A DNA stretch of 64,000 nt from Bog-473 sp963738135 (GTDB lineage: Bacteria; Actinomycetota; Acidimicrobiia; Acidimicrobiales; RAAP-2), in the NCBI GenBank assembly GCA_963738135.1, contig CAVTVK010000006.1, positions 124,001 through 188,000 on the forward strand. Reading direction: 5' to 3'. The notes beneath the pieces are model-generated. The model saw only the letters and a program-made list of their open reading frames with translations. It made no database searches and was not told the origin of the DNA. Of this stretch, positions 26,474 to 38,711 are shown one piece after another (position 1 is the stretch's first letter; every line of letters begins with the position of its first letter). Position numbers and translations under genes: made by a program.

Positions 26474-26747
26474 CGAGCCCCTGGAGCCGGCGGCTGTCGC
26501 TGATGCCGACGGTCTCCATCAGGCGGCGCGCCTTCACCTTGCCCAGACCGGGCAGGGACTCGAGAACCGACACCACCTTCATCTTTCCGATGGTCTCGTT
26601 GGAGTCCGCCTCTTGGAGGAGATCCGCCAACGAGAGGTTGCCCATCTTGAGCTTGTCCTTGACCTCGGCCCGCTCACGGCGAACCTTGGCAGCCTTTTCG
26701 AGTGCAGCGGCGCGCTGCTCTGGAGTGAGTGCGGGAGGTTGCGGCAT
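26430..26747 (-). CDS. mihF: actinobacterial integration host factor (mIHF)
   Basis: 105 aa helical, basic nucleoid protein. LTPEQRAAALEKAAKVRRER, then KMGNLSLADLLQEADSNETI and the DNA-binding helix-two-turn-helix LPGLGKVKARRLMETVGISD, which is unmistakable for mIHF. ATG 26747 is preferred over an upstream in-frame start because the family begins M-x-x-P-x-L-T-P-E-Q-R. Usual partner of gmk and pyrF in actinobacteria. Confidence 0.95.
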   Translation of the reverse strand: MPQPPALTPEQRAAALEKAAKVRRERAEVKDKLKMGNLSLADLLQEADSNETIGKMKVVSVLESLPGLGKVKARRLMETVGISDSRRLQGLGAKQRESLLKETAR

Positions 26748-26795
26748 GGCGAGACCATAGCGCCTCGGCCAGGGCCGTTCACCCATTTCCCCTCT

Positions 26796-27635
26796 TCAGC
26801 CCATTGCCACGACCAGTTCCCGGTTCAGCGAGCACGCGCTCTCACGTAGGTCGGCAGGATCCGGGCCCCGGTTCAGCAGCCCACGCGAGCTGCTCGGCAA
26901 CACGGTGCCGGGCCGGCACCCGGCGAAACGGGCCGCGATGTCGGCCGGGCCGGCGCCCTGAGCACCCAGCCCCGGGGCCAGAATCACCCCTCCGAGCTGG
27001 GACAACGCGAACGACGAGGGCGCCAGCGTGGCCCCGACCACCGCACCCACCGTTCCCGTCGGGACCTCGGGCGAGCCGTTGAGCCCGGCGATCTCGGCCA
27101 GGAGCATGTCCTCGACCCCGGTCCCGGCGGCCGTGACGGCCTGCTGCAGGGCGCGGCCCTCGGGGTTCGAGCTGCGGGCCACCACCAGGACCCCTCGCCC
27201 GCTCGCCGCGGCCAACTGGACCAGGGGCGCCAATGCGCCCAGGCCGAGATACGGATGGACCGTCACCGCGTGGGCGGCCAGCGGACTGGCGTCGCCGAGC
27301 CAGGCGTCGGCATAGGCGGCCGCCGTCGAGTCGATGTCGCCCCGCTTCGCATCGGCGATCACGATGAGATCGGCGGCCGTTGCCTCGGCGATGAGCCGCT
27401 CCAGCTCCGCCAGGCCGGCCGAGCCGTGTCGCTCGAAGAAGGCCACCTGGGGCTTGACCACGGCCACGGCACCGGCGAACCCCTGCACGCAGGCATCGCA
27501 GAAGGAGCGCAGTCCGCCGGCGTCGTCGGGCAGGCCCCACGACGCGAGGAGGGCGGAGGACGGATCGATGCCGGCGCACAGCGGGCCCGTCTCGGCGACC
27601 GCGGCAGCGACCTTGTCTCCGAAGCTGTCAGCCAT
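26796..27635 (-). CDS. pyrF: orotidine 5'-phosphate decarboxylase (type 2)
   Basis: Last step to UMP. 279 aa, longer actinobacterial subfamily. Active-site IVIADAKRGDIDSTAAAYAD holds the D-x-K-R-x-D-I motif; PLCAGIDPS at the N-terminus and ILAPGLGAQG near the phosphate site. Overlaps the pyrD 3' end by 8 nt. Confidence 0.97.
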   Translation of the reverse strand: MADSFGDKVAAAVAETGPLCAGIDPSSALLASWGLPDDAGGLRSFCDACVQGFAGAVAVVKPQVAFFERHGSAGLAELERLIAEATAADLIVIADAKRGDIDSTAAAYADAWLGDASPLAAHAVTVHPYLGLGALAPLVQLAAASGRGVLVVARSSNPEGRALQQAVTAAGTGVEDMLLAEIAGLNGSPEVPTGTVGAVVGATLAPSSFALSQLGGVILAPGLGAQGAGPADIAARFAGCRPGTVLPSSSRGLLNRGPDPADLRESACSLNRELVVAMG

Positions 27636-28680
27636 CGCGCCCTCCTTCGTTGAGCAATTCTACGACCGGGTCCTTCCGGTTGCCGGGATCGGAACGACCG
27701 TCGGCGGCCGACCCGGCTCCGCCGGCGACGCGGTGCCGCACCTGGTGGCGGATCTCCCCCACCGTGGTGCCGTGGCGCTCGCACCACCGCTCCAGCTGGC
27801 GGAGCACCTTCCACGGTGCCCGCGGGTCTCGGAACGTCGCGGTCCCGACCTGGACAGCATCGGCGCCGGCCAGGAGGAGCTCGACGGCGTCGTCACCCGA
27901 GAACACACCGCCCACTCCGATGATGGGCAGCTCGGGGAACGCGTCCCGGCATTCCCACACCGCACGCACCGCCACCGGGTGCACCGCGCCGCCCGACAGT
28001 CCACCCCCGCCGGCACCCAGCACCGGTTGCCCCGATTCGATGTCGAGGGCCAGCCCGAGCAGCGTGTTCACGAGGGTGAGGCCGTCGGCTCCGCCCTCGA
28101 CGGCGCCGGCTGCGATCTCCGCCAGGTCGGGCACGTTCGGGCTGAGCTTGGCCCAGCGCGGCAGGCCACAGGTGGTGGCGGCCAGCACCCGCGCCGTGGC
28201 GTCGGCCGAGTGGGCGAACATGCGCGAACGGTCCTCCACGTTTGGGCAGCTGACGTTGACCTCGACCGCGTCGATGCACGAGCCTGCCCCCGACGACGAC
28301 GACGCCGCTTCCACGAGCTCGGCCGCCCGGGCGTAGTCCGACACGGAGCGTCCCCAGATGCTCACCACGACCCGGGCGCCCGCGTCGTGCAGCGCCGGCA
28401 GATCGTCGACCACCCACGCCGCCAAGCCCGGGTCCCTGCAGGCCGACGCTGTTGAGCATGCCGGTCCCGACCTCGTGGACCCGCGGCGCAGGGTTGCCGG
28501 GCCAGGGCTCGATGGAGAGCGACTTCACGACGACCGCACCGAGATGACTCAGGTCGCCGTACTCGGACAGCTCGGTGCCGTGTCCCGACGTCCCCGATGC
28601 CGTCAGCACCGGGTTGGCCAGCGTCAGGCTCCCGACGCTCGTGGCGAGCGTGGCGGCCCGGCGCCCGTCGGGAACGGCGC

Positions 28681-28684
<4 letters not shown>
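27628..28684 (-). CDS. pyrD: dihydroorotate dehydrogenase (class 1B-like), frame broken near 28427
   Basis: FMN enzyme oxidising dihydroorotate. N-terminal LANPVLTASGTSGHGTELSE and VVVKSLSIEPWPGNPAPRVH in one frame; after GLQGPG one surplus base near 28427 shifts to AAWVVDDLPALHDAGARVVV, EVNVSCPNVEDRSRMFAHSA (catalytic Cys in N-V-S-C-P-N, class 1B type), KLSPNVPDL and GVGGVFSGDDAVELLLAGA. Corrected length is 351 aa. ATG 28684 overlaps the carB stop. A class 1B enzyme normally pairs with PyrK; none is seen here. Confidence 0.9.
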
Positions 28685-31985
<3,301 letters not shown>

Positions 31986-31986
<1 letters not shown>

Positions 31987-33134
31987 CAGCTGGCCCCGGT
32001 GCCGGCGCCCGACGATCGTGAGGGATGGGCCCGCATGAGGTCGCGGAAGGCGCCGAAGAGATAGCGGGCGTCATGGGGACCCGGGGCCGCCTCGGGGTGG
32101 TATTGCACCGAGAAGGCCGGCGCCGTCAGCGAGCGGAACCCCTCGATCACCCCGTCGTTGAGGTTCACGTGCGTCGTCTGGGCGTCGGGGATGGAGCCGG
32201 CCGCCACCGCGTAGTTGTGGTTCTGGCTCGTGATCTCCACGACGCCGGTCTCGAGACGTTGCACGGGATGGTTGGCCCCGTGATGCCCGAAGGGCAGCTT
32301 GTACGTCGATCCGCCCAACGCGGTGGCCAGGATCTGATGGCCGAGGCAGATGCCGAAGACCGGCACGCGCCCGACCAGGTCGGCCACGGCGGCCGTGGGG
32401 CCGGGCAGCGCCGCCGGGTCCCCCGGCCCGTTGGAGAGGAACACGCCGTCGGGGTCGAGCGCCAGCACGTCGTCCGCCGCGGTACCGGCCGGCACCACCG
32501 TGACGGTGCCGAGGGTGGTGAGCAACTGGACCATGGTCGTCTTGACGCCGAAGTCGTACGCGACGATGCGCAGATCGGTCCCCGGACCGGCGGCCGTGCC
32601 CGGATGGACGGTGAGCTCGCTCCTCGTGACGCCCGAGACCAGGTCCATGCCGTCGGTGCCGACAGCCGCCGCGGCGGCGGTGCGCAGGTCGGCCTCCGGC
32701 GCCGTGCCGAAGGCGCAGGGCACCGCCCCGGCCTGCCGGACGTGCCGGGCCAACCGCCGTGTGTCGACACCGGTGAGGGCCGGGATGCCGTGCCGGCGGA
32801 GGAACGGCTCGAGACCCTCGGTGGACCGCCAGTTCGACGGCTCGCCGGCCAGGTCGCACACCACGATGCCGCGGCAGTGCGGCAACGCCGCTTCGTCGTC
32901 GGCGGCGTTGGTGCCGTAGTTGCCGATGTGGGTGCTGGTGAAGGCGATCATCTGGCCGGCGTAGGACGGGTCGGTGATCACTTCTTGATAGCCGCTCATG
33001 GCGGTGTTGAAGACCAGCTCGCCCGTCACCACGGACGCCGGCGCCCCGGCCGCCTCACCGGTGAAGACACGGCCGTCCGCGGTCACCAACAACGCGGGCG
33101 GCCTGTCGCCGTCGCCGGTCAACCCTTCGCTCAC
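31986..33134 (-). CDS. carA: carbamoyl-phosphate synthase small subunit
   Basis: Glutaminase subunit, 382 aa. Class I amidotransferase triad: VFGICLGHQILATALGG (nucleophile Cys) and YHPEAAPGPHD (His-x-Glu); the N-terminal FNTAMSGYQEVITDPSYAGQ domain matches CarA. GTG 33134 overlaps the pyrC stop (GTGA). Confidence 0.97.
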
Positions 33135-34453
33135 CGCTGCGCCGTGGCGTCGACGACGACCGCCTCGCCGCGCAGGACCGTGTGGCGCACGGCCCCGGCA
33201 AAGGTGCGGCCCGCGTACGGCGTGTTGCGGCTGCGGCTGGCCAGAGCGTTCGGGTCCACCACCGTGGACGCGGCCGGGTCGAAGACGCACAGGTTGGCGG
33301 TGGCACCCGGTTCGACCGGGCCGCCCTGCGGGCTGTGGCCCGCGCCACGCGGGTCGGTCGCCGTCAACTTGGCGATGACGGCCGGTTGCGCACTCAACAG
33401 TGCGAAGACGCGCTCGGGCCCCATGTGCGGCGAGAGGACCTCCCAGGCGATCGGCAGCGCCGTCTCGAGCCCCAACATGCCCGGCGGAGCCTGGTCGAAG
33501 GGTGCGTCCTTTGCCTCCGGCGCGTGGGGCGCGTGGTCGGTGGCCACCGCGTCGATGGTGCCGTCACACAGCCCAGCGACAACGGCCTCCACGTCCCGGT
33601 CGGTCCGCAGGGGTGGGTTCACCTTGAAGACCGGGTCATAACCCGCCACCAGCGCGTGGGTGAGGAGCATGTGGTGCGGAGCCGCCTCGGCCGTGACCGG
33701 GAGGCCCTCCTCCTTGGCCCGGCGCACCAGGTCGACCGACCCGGCGGTGGACAGGTGCAAGAAGTGCACCGGGGCGCCGGTGAGGCGGACCAGCGCGATG
33801 TCCCGGGCGACCATGGCCTCCTCGGCCGCGGCGGGCATGCCGGGGAGGCCGAGCCGGCTCGACCAGCACCCCTCGTGCATGGCACCGCCGGCCGCCAGGC
33901 TGGCGTCCTCGCAGTGTTGGGCCAGGGTCACGCCCAGGCCCTTGGCGTAGTCGAGGGCCCGTCGCATGAGCGCACCGTCCTGCACCCCGGCGCCGTCGTC
34001 GGTGAAGAGGGTGACGCCCAGTGCCGCCAGCTCGCCGAGCGGGGCCAGTGCCCTCCCGGCCCGCCCGACCGTGATGGTTCCGGCCACCGACACCTCGGCC
34101 ATGCAGCCGACGCCGAGCGCCAGCACCTCGGACGCCACGCCCGCCGTGTCGATGGGCGGCTCCGTGTTGGGCATGGCCACCAGGGCCGTGAAGCCGCCGA
34201 GGGCAGCCGCCCGGGCCCCGGTCTCGATCGTCTCCGCCTCCTCGCGGCCGGGCTGGCGCAGGTGGGTGTGCAGGTCGACCAGGCCGGGACCCACCAGGCA
34301 GCCCGCAGCATCGAGCACCTGCGCTCCGCGGGTCGCGTCGATGGACTCGGCGACGGCGACGATCTCGGTGCCGGCGACGGCGACGTCGCCCCGGGTCAGG
34401 CCGGCCGGGCCGACGACGCTGCCGCCGCGGATGACGAGCGTGGGCTCAGGCAA
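33131..34453 (-). CDS. pyrC: dihydroorotase
   Basis: Cyclises carbamoyl aspartate. Type I dihydroorotase: VDLHTHLRQPGREEAETIET with the zinc H-x-H, GGFTALVAMPNTEPPID, VTAEAAPHHMLLTH, and VATDHAPHAPEAKDAPFD. The start is uncertain; TTG 34453, overlapping the pyrB stop by 8 nt, leads straight into P-E-P-T-L-V-I-R-G-G. About 440 aa. Confidence 0.95.
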   Translation of the reverse strand: MPEPTLVIRGGSVVGPAGLTRGDVAVAGTEIVAVAESIDATRGAQVLDAAGCLVGPGLVDLHTHLRQPGREEAETIETGARAAALGGFTALVAMPNTEPPIDTAGVASEVLALGVGCMAEVSVAGTITVGRAGRALAPLGELAALGVTLFTDDGAGVQDGALMRRALDYAKGLGVTLAQHCEDASLAAGGAMHEGCWSSRLGLPGMPAAAEEAMVARDIALVRLTGAPVHFLHLSTAGSVDLVRRAKEEGLPVTAEAAPHHMLLTHALVAGYDPVFKVNPPLRTDRDVEAVVAGLCDGTIDAVATDHAPHAPEAKDAPFDQAPPGMLGLETALPIAWEVLSPHMGPERVFALLSAQPAVIAKLTATDPRGAGHSPQGGPVEPGATANLCVFDPAASTVVDPNALASRSRNTPYAGRTFAGAVRHTVLRGEAVVVDATAQR

Positions 34454-35438
34454 CGGCCGGCACCTCCACCACACCCGGCAGCTCGCCTCCGAGCAACAGG
34501 AACAGGATGGCCATGCGCACGGCGACGCCGTTGGCCACCTGCTGGGTCACGACCGTGCGCGGCATGTCCGCCACGTCGGAGGCGATCTCGACCCCGCGCA
34601 CCATGGGACCGGGATGGGTCACGATGGCGTGCTCGGCCAGCCGCTCGGCCCGACGCGCCGTGAGTCCCCACCCCGCCGTGTACTCGCGCAGGCTCGGGAC
34701 GAAGGACCCGCTCCCCCGCTCGGCCTGCAGTCGCAGGAGCGAGACCACGTCGGCCTCGCCGAGCGCGGCATCGAGGTCCGTGGCCACCGCGACGGGCCAG
34801 CCCTCGAGTGAGGGGGGCAACAGGCTGCCCGGTGCCACGAGCGTCACGTGTGCTCCCAGCGCGGTGTAGGCCAGCACCTCGGAGCGGGCCACCCGGCTGT
34901 GCCGCACGTCGCCGACGATCAGAACCCGCAGATCCTCGAAGCACGCGATACCGAGCTCATCGGGCGCGGCGCCCTTGCGCTCGGCCAGGACCTGGCGCAC
35001 CGTGAAGCAGTCCAGCAGGGCCTGCGTCGGGTGCTCGTGCCAGCCGTCGCCGGCGTTGACCACGTGAGCCCGCTCCACCCAGCGCGCCACCTGGTGCGGC
35101 GCCCCGGCCGACGAGTGACGGATGATGACGGCGTCGATCCCCAAGGCCTCGACCGTCTCGACGGTGTCGCGCAGGCTCTCGCCCTTCTTCACCGACGAAC
35201 TGGCGACGGCGAGCGAGACCACGTCCGCCGAGAGCCGCTTGGCCGCCGTCTCGAAGGACAGGCGGGTGCGGGTCGACTCCTCGAAGAACAGGGTCGCCAC
35301 CACCTTGCCCCGCAGGGTGGGGACCTTCGGCACGGAGCGGCGCTCCACCTCGGCGAAGGCCTCGGCCACGTGCAGGACCTCGCCGATGCCGTCCGACCCG
35401 AGGTCGGCGACCGAGAGCAGATGCTGGGTGCCGGTCAT
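34446..35438 (-). CDS. pyrB: aspartate carbamoyltransferase catalytic subunit
   Basis: 330 aa. FFEESTRTRLSFETAAKRLS (carbamoyl phosphate loop S-T-R-T-R), NAGDGWHEHPTQALLDCFT and VTHPGPMVRGVEI. No pyrI regulatory subunit is nearby, as expected for actinobacteria. ATG 35438 overlaps the pyrR stop (ATGA). Confidence 0.98.
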   Translation of the reverse strand: MTGTQHLLSVADLGSDGIGEVLHVAEAFAEVERRSVPKVPTLRGKVVATLFFEESTRTRLSFETAAKRLSADVVSLAVASSSVKKGESLRDTVETVEALGIDAVIIRHSSAGAPHQVARWVERAHVVNAGDGWHEHPTQALLDCFTVRQVLAERKGAAPDELGIACFEDLRVLIVGDVRHSRVARSEVLAYTALGAHVTLVAPGSLLPPSLEGWPVAVATDLDAALGEADVVSLLRLQAERGSGSFVPSLREYTAGWGLTARRAERLAEHAIVTHPGPMVRGVEIASDVADMPRTVVTQQVANGVAVRMAILFLLLGGELPGVVEVPAVA

Positions 35439-36007
35439 TTGTCCTCCAGGCTGCCGATCCAGACGCCGTCCTCGCCGACGTCGACCATCTCCTCGCGCCG
35501 CGTCGGGAGGTTCTTCCCCACGAAATCCGGGCGGATGGGCAGTTCGCGGTGGCCCCGGTCGACCATGACCGCCAGCTGGATGGCGCGGGCGCGCCCGAAG
35601 TCGTGGAGGGCGTTGAGGGCGGCCCGGATGGTGCGGCCGGTGAAGAGGACGTCGTCCACGAGCACCACCACCTTCCCGGCCAGGTCGACAGGGATGTCGG
35701 TGACGGCCTCGGGCAGCACGGGCCGCAACCCGATGTCGTCGCGGTAGAAGGCCACGTCGAGGCTGCCCACGGCGAGGGTGCCGACCGCTTCGATCTGGCG
35801 CAGGACCTCGGCCATTTTCGTGGCGAGGGGAACACCGCCCGTCTGGAGCCCGACCAGGACCACGTCTTCGACGCCCCCGTTGCGCTCGACGACCTCGTGC
35901 GCCATCCGCGTCAGGGCGCGCAGCACGTCGGCCGAGCTCATGACCTGGGAGTGGGCCACGAACACTCCCCCGAGGGGTCGCGTATGACTGCGCTCGCGTT
36001 CGGCCAC
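35435..36007 (-). CDS. pyrR: PyrR RNA-binding attenuator / uracil phosphoribosyltransferase-like
   Basis: 190 aa. PRPP-binding loop VVVLVDDVLFTGRTIRAAL and LVGLQTGGVPLATKMAEVLR are typical. PyrR senses UMP and binds a hairpin in pyr mRNA. GTG 36007 has AGGAGG 4 nt upstream, just 3' of a canonical PyrR-binding hairpin, so the protein probably represses its own translation and thereby the whole pyr operon. Confidence 0.97.
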   Translation of the reverse strand: MAERERSHTRPLGGVFVAHSQVMSSADVLRALTRMAHEVVERNGGVEDVVLVGLQTGGVPLATKMAEVLRQIEAVGTLAVGSLDVAFYRDDIGLRPVLPEAVTDIPVDLAGKVVVLVDDVLFTGRTIRAALNALHDFGRARAIQLAVMVDRGHRELPIRPDFVGKNLPTRREEMVDVGEDGVWIGSLEDK

Positions 36008-36011
36008 TGCT

Positions 36012-36065
36012 CCTCCTGCCGTGTGAGCCTCACGGGACTCACTTCACGGTCAGGGGATGACTCTA
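36012..36065 (-). promoter_or_regulatory. pyr promoter -10, PyrR-binding hairpin and pyrR Shine-Dalgarno
   Basis: Minus strand: TAGAGT (36065-36060) as -10, start expected near 36053. Then hairpin 36042-36023, GTGAG-T-CC-CGTGA-GG-CTCAC: stems pair perfectly with one bulged U and contain AGTCCCGTGAGGCT, matching the PyrR consensus AGUCCNGNGAGGCU. The AGGAGG at 36017-36012 follows directly. This is the arrangement used for PyrR translational repression in mycobacteria. Confidence 0.85.
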
Positions 36066-36103
36066 GCGCGCCGTGGTGCGGCCCGGGCCGGTGTGTTCCC
36101 TCG

Positions 36104-36505
36104 TCAGCGCGGGCCGATGTCGGCGACGATGGTCGAGAGGATCCCGTTCACGAAGCGGCCCGACTCGTCCGTCGAGTACTCCTTGGCCAGCTCCACCGCC
36201 TCGTCGATGACCACCGCCGTCGGAGGTCCGTCGGGGTCGAGCAACTCGGCCACGGCCAGACGCAGCACGATGCGATCGACGACCGCCATGCGCTCGAGCG
36301 GCCATCCGACCGAAGCGCCGGCGATGCGGCGGTCGGCCTCCTCCCTGCTCCCCACGGCATGCTCGATGAGCGTCCGGACATAGAGATCGGGCGGCACGGG
36401 GAGGTCATCGACCACCTGCAGCGGACCTTGGCCCTTGAGCTCGGCCTCGTAGAGCAGCGAGAGCGCCCGTTCGCGCTGTTGGTGGCGGGGCGCGGCGTCG
36501 GTCAT
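36104..36505 (-). CDS. nusB: transcription antitermination factor NusB
   Basis: 133 aa all-helical RNA-binding protein for rRNA antitermination. RERALSLLYEAELKGQGP start, PLERMAVVDRIVLRLAVAEL and VVIDEAVELAKEYSTDESGRFVNG at the C-terminus are the NusB signature. CAGGGAAG precedes ATG 36505. Between efp and pyrR, its normal actinobacterial place. Confidence 0.97.
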   Translation of the reverse strand: MTDAAPRHQQRERALSLLYEAELKGQGPLQVVDDLPVPPDLYVRTLIEHAVGSREEADRRIAGASVGWPLERMAVVDRIVLRLAVAELLDPDGPPTAVVIDEAVELAKEYSTDESGRFVNGILSTIVADIGPR

Positions 36506-36563
36506 CTTCCCTGGCCCTGGCCTCGGCCGCGTGGTGCAGTCGGTCGACGAGGCCGCCGGGCCG

Positions 36564-37124
36564 TCAGGCCCGGGTCAGGTACTCGCCGGAGCGGGTGTCG
36601 ACCTTGATCACGTCCCCGATGTTCACGAAGAGGGGGACCTGCACGACATGGCCGGTCTGCACGGTGGCGGGCTTGCGGGCCCCCGAGACACGGTCGCCCT
36701 GCATGCCGGGCTCGGTCTCGGTCACCGTCAGCTCGACGGCCGCCGGCAGTTCGACCCCGACGATCTCGCCGTTGTACATCTGCACGTTGGCGGCGTCGCC
36801 TTCCTTCAGGTAGTCGGGCGCGTCCCCGAGCGCGTCGGGTGGGACCTGCATCTGCTCGTAGCTCGTCGTGTCCATGAAGACGTAGTCGCCGCCGTCGCGA
36901 TAGAGGAACTGCATGTCCCGCTTGTCGATGATCGCCTGCTCGAGCTTCTCGTCGGCGCGGTAGGTGCGTTCGATCACGGCTCCGCTGCGGACGTTCTTGA
37001 GCTTCGTGCGCACGAAGGCACCGCCCTTGCCGGGCTTCACGTGCTGGAACTCGACGACGCTGAACAGGCCCTCGGGAAGGTCCAGGCTCATGCCGTTCTT
37101 CAGGTCATTGGTCGAGACTGCCAT
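36564..37124 (-). CDS. efp: elongation factor P
   Basis: 186 aa, three beta-barrel domains. N-terminal MSLDLPEGLFSVVEFQHVKP-GKGGAFVRTKLKN with the tip loop K-P-G-K-G-G; C-terminal TETEPGMQGD and GDVIKVDTRSGEYLTRA. It rescues ribosomes at polyproline. ATG 37124 lies 20 nt inside the pepQ 3' end. Confidence 0.98.
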   Translation of the reverse strand: MAVSTNDLKNGMSLDLPEGLFSVVEFQHVKPGKGGAFVRTKLKNVRSGAVIERTYRADEKLEQAIIDKRDMQFLYRDGGDYVFMDTTSYEQMQVPPDALGDAPDYLKEGDAANVQMYNGEIVGVELPAAVELTVTETEPGMQGDRVSGARKPATVQTGHVVQVPLFVNIGDVIKVDTRSGEYLTRA

Positions 37125-38265
37125 GGATGTCCTTTGTGAAGCGGGTCAGGGGGCGGGCACCGTCCTCGGTCACCACCAGCGTGTCCTCGACGCGCACCCC
37201 GCCGTGCCCGGGAACATAGACACCGGGCTCGACGGTGACGACGAAGCCGGGAGCGAGGATAGCAGTGCCCAATTGGCTGACAGACGGGGCCTCGTGGATG
37301 TCGAGGCCGACCCCGTGCCCGGTGCCGTGCTCGAACCGCTCCGCCCACCCGGCGTCGGCGATGATCTGGCGACAGACGTCGTCGATGTCCTTGGCCGAGA
37401 TGCCGGGGCGCACCGCGGCGGCGCCGGCGGCCTGCGACGTCTGGACCACGTCGAAGATGCGGGCCAGCTCCCCTTCCGGCTCCGAATCGACACAGAACGT
37501 GCGGGTCATGTCGGAGCGGTAGCCGTCGAACATGGCGCCGAAATCGACCACCACGGGGTCGCCCCCGTTGATGCGCCGCGATCCCGGATGGTGGTGGGGC
37601 TTGGCCGAGTTCTCGCCGGCGGCGACGATGGTGTCGAAGGCGGTGCCCTCGGCTCCCCCGCGTCGCATGGCCGTGTCGAGCTCGAGCGCGAAGTGCTCCT
37701 CGGTGACGCCCTGGCTCAGCAGCGGGACCACCTCGAACAGCGCGGCATCGGCGATGGCGGCGGCCCGCTCCATGCGGGCGATCTCGGCGGCGTCCTTGCG
37801 CTCGCGCAGCACCTCGACGGCGTTGGAAGTGGCGACAAGCTTGTCGACGCCCAGGACGTCGGCCCAACCGCGCTGCCCGCTCCAGGTGACGTTGCCCGCC
37901 TCGAGGCCGATGCGACCGGCGCCGGCACCCTCGAGTGCGGCGCGGGTCGCGTCGCGCTGCTCGGCCCCCGTCCCGATGGAGACATCGACGTCGGACGCAC
38001 CGGCCCGCTGCAACTGCTCGCCCGACTGGGTGCGGTACCGACCGTCGGTCGTCAGCATCGCCAGGTCCTTGGTCACGACCAGCACGGCGGCCGAGCCCGA
38101 GAACCCCGTGAGGTATCGCACGTTGGGGAGGGTCGTCACGATGAGGGCGTCGATCTCGTGCTCGTCGAACGCGGTGCGCAGGCGGTCGATGCGTCCGGTG
38201 ACGACGATGGGCGGGAGAGGCGCCGTGCCCGGCGCGTAGGGGTTGGCTCGGACGGTGGTCGTCAT
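37105..38265 (-). CDS. pepQ: Xaa-Pro aminopeptidase / proline dipeptidase (M24)
   Basis: 386 aa metallopeptidase with pita-bread fold. N-terminal creatinase domain (LIVTTLPNVRYLTGFSGSAA); metal ligands in VVVDFGAMFDGYRSDMTRTF (two Asp), GTGHGVGLDIHEAP (His), VTVEPGVYVPG (Glu) and GGVRVEDTLVV (Glu). It cleaves N-terminal residues before proline. The aroQ-pepQ-efp order is common. Confidence 0.95.
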   Translation of the reverse strand: MTTTVRANPYAPGTAPLPPIVVTGRIDRLRTAFDEHEIDALIVTTLPNVRYLTGFSGSAAVLVVTKDLAMLTTDGRYRTQSGEQLQRAGASDVDVSIGTGAEQRDATRAALEGAGAGRIGLEAGNVTWSGQRGWADVLGVDKLVATSNAVEVLRERKDAAEIARMERAAAIADAALFEVVPLLSQGVTEEHFALELDTAMRRGGAEGTAFDTIVAAGENSAKPHHHPGSRRINGGDPVVVDFGAMFDGYRSDMTRTFCVDSEPEGELARIFDVVQTSQAAGAAAVRPGISAKDIDDVCRQIIADAGWAERFEHGTGHGVGLDIHEAPSVSQLGTAILAPGFVVTVEPGVYVPGHGGVRVEDTLVVTEDGARPLTRFTKDIHGSLDQ

Positions 38266-38270
38266 GCTGG

Positions 38271-38711
38271 TCAGGATCCCTTCAGCAGTGCGGCGGCGGC
38301 GTCGATGGCGAGCTCGTACCCGAGCCCGCCAAAGCCCGCGATGATCCCCGATGCCACCGGCGCCAACACCGACGTGTGTCGGAAGGGCTCCCGGGCGGCG
38401 GGGTTGGACAGGTGCAACTCGACCACAGGTCCCTCGAAGGCGGCCACCGCATCGTGCAGCGACCACGAGGTGTGGCTCAACGCGCCGGCGTTGACGACCA
38501 AGGCATCGGCCCGGCCCCGTGCGGCGTGCACGGCCTCGACAAGGTCGCCCTCGTGGTTCGTCTGCAGGTGTTCGAGCGCCAGGCCGTGTCGCGTGGCCGC
38601 GGCATCGGCGCGGGCCACGTGCATCGCCAGGGTGTCGGTCCCGTAGACGGCCGGCTCGCGTTCCCCGAGCAGGTTGAGGTTGGGACCCGACAGGAGGAGG
38701 ACGAGGCTCAC
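38271..38711 (-). CDS. aroQ: type II 3-dehydroquinate dehydratase
   Basis: 146 aa. LLSGPNLNLLGEREPAVYG, EHLQTNHEGDLVE, VVNAGALSHTSWSLHDAV and VELHLSNPAAREPFRHTSV are the type II signatures, including catalytic Tyr and His. GTG 38711 overlaps the aroB stop. Third step of the shikimate pathway. Confidence 0.97.
   Translation of the reverse strand: MSLVLLLSGPNLNLLGEREPAVYGTDTLAMHVARADAAATRHGLALEHLQTNHEGDLVEAVHAARGRADALVVNAGALSHTSWSLHDAVAAFEGPVVELHLSNPAAREPFRHTSVLAPVASGIIAGFGGLGYELAIDAAAALLKGS

Noticed and set aside
36042..36100. Bacillus-type antiterminator/terminator before pyrR
   Set aside because: No terminator with a U run follows the PyrR hairpin; translational control fits better.
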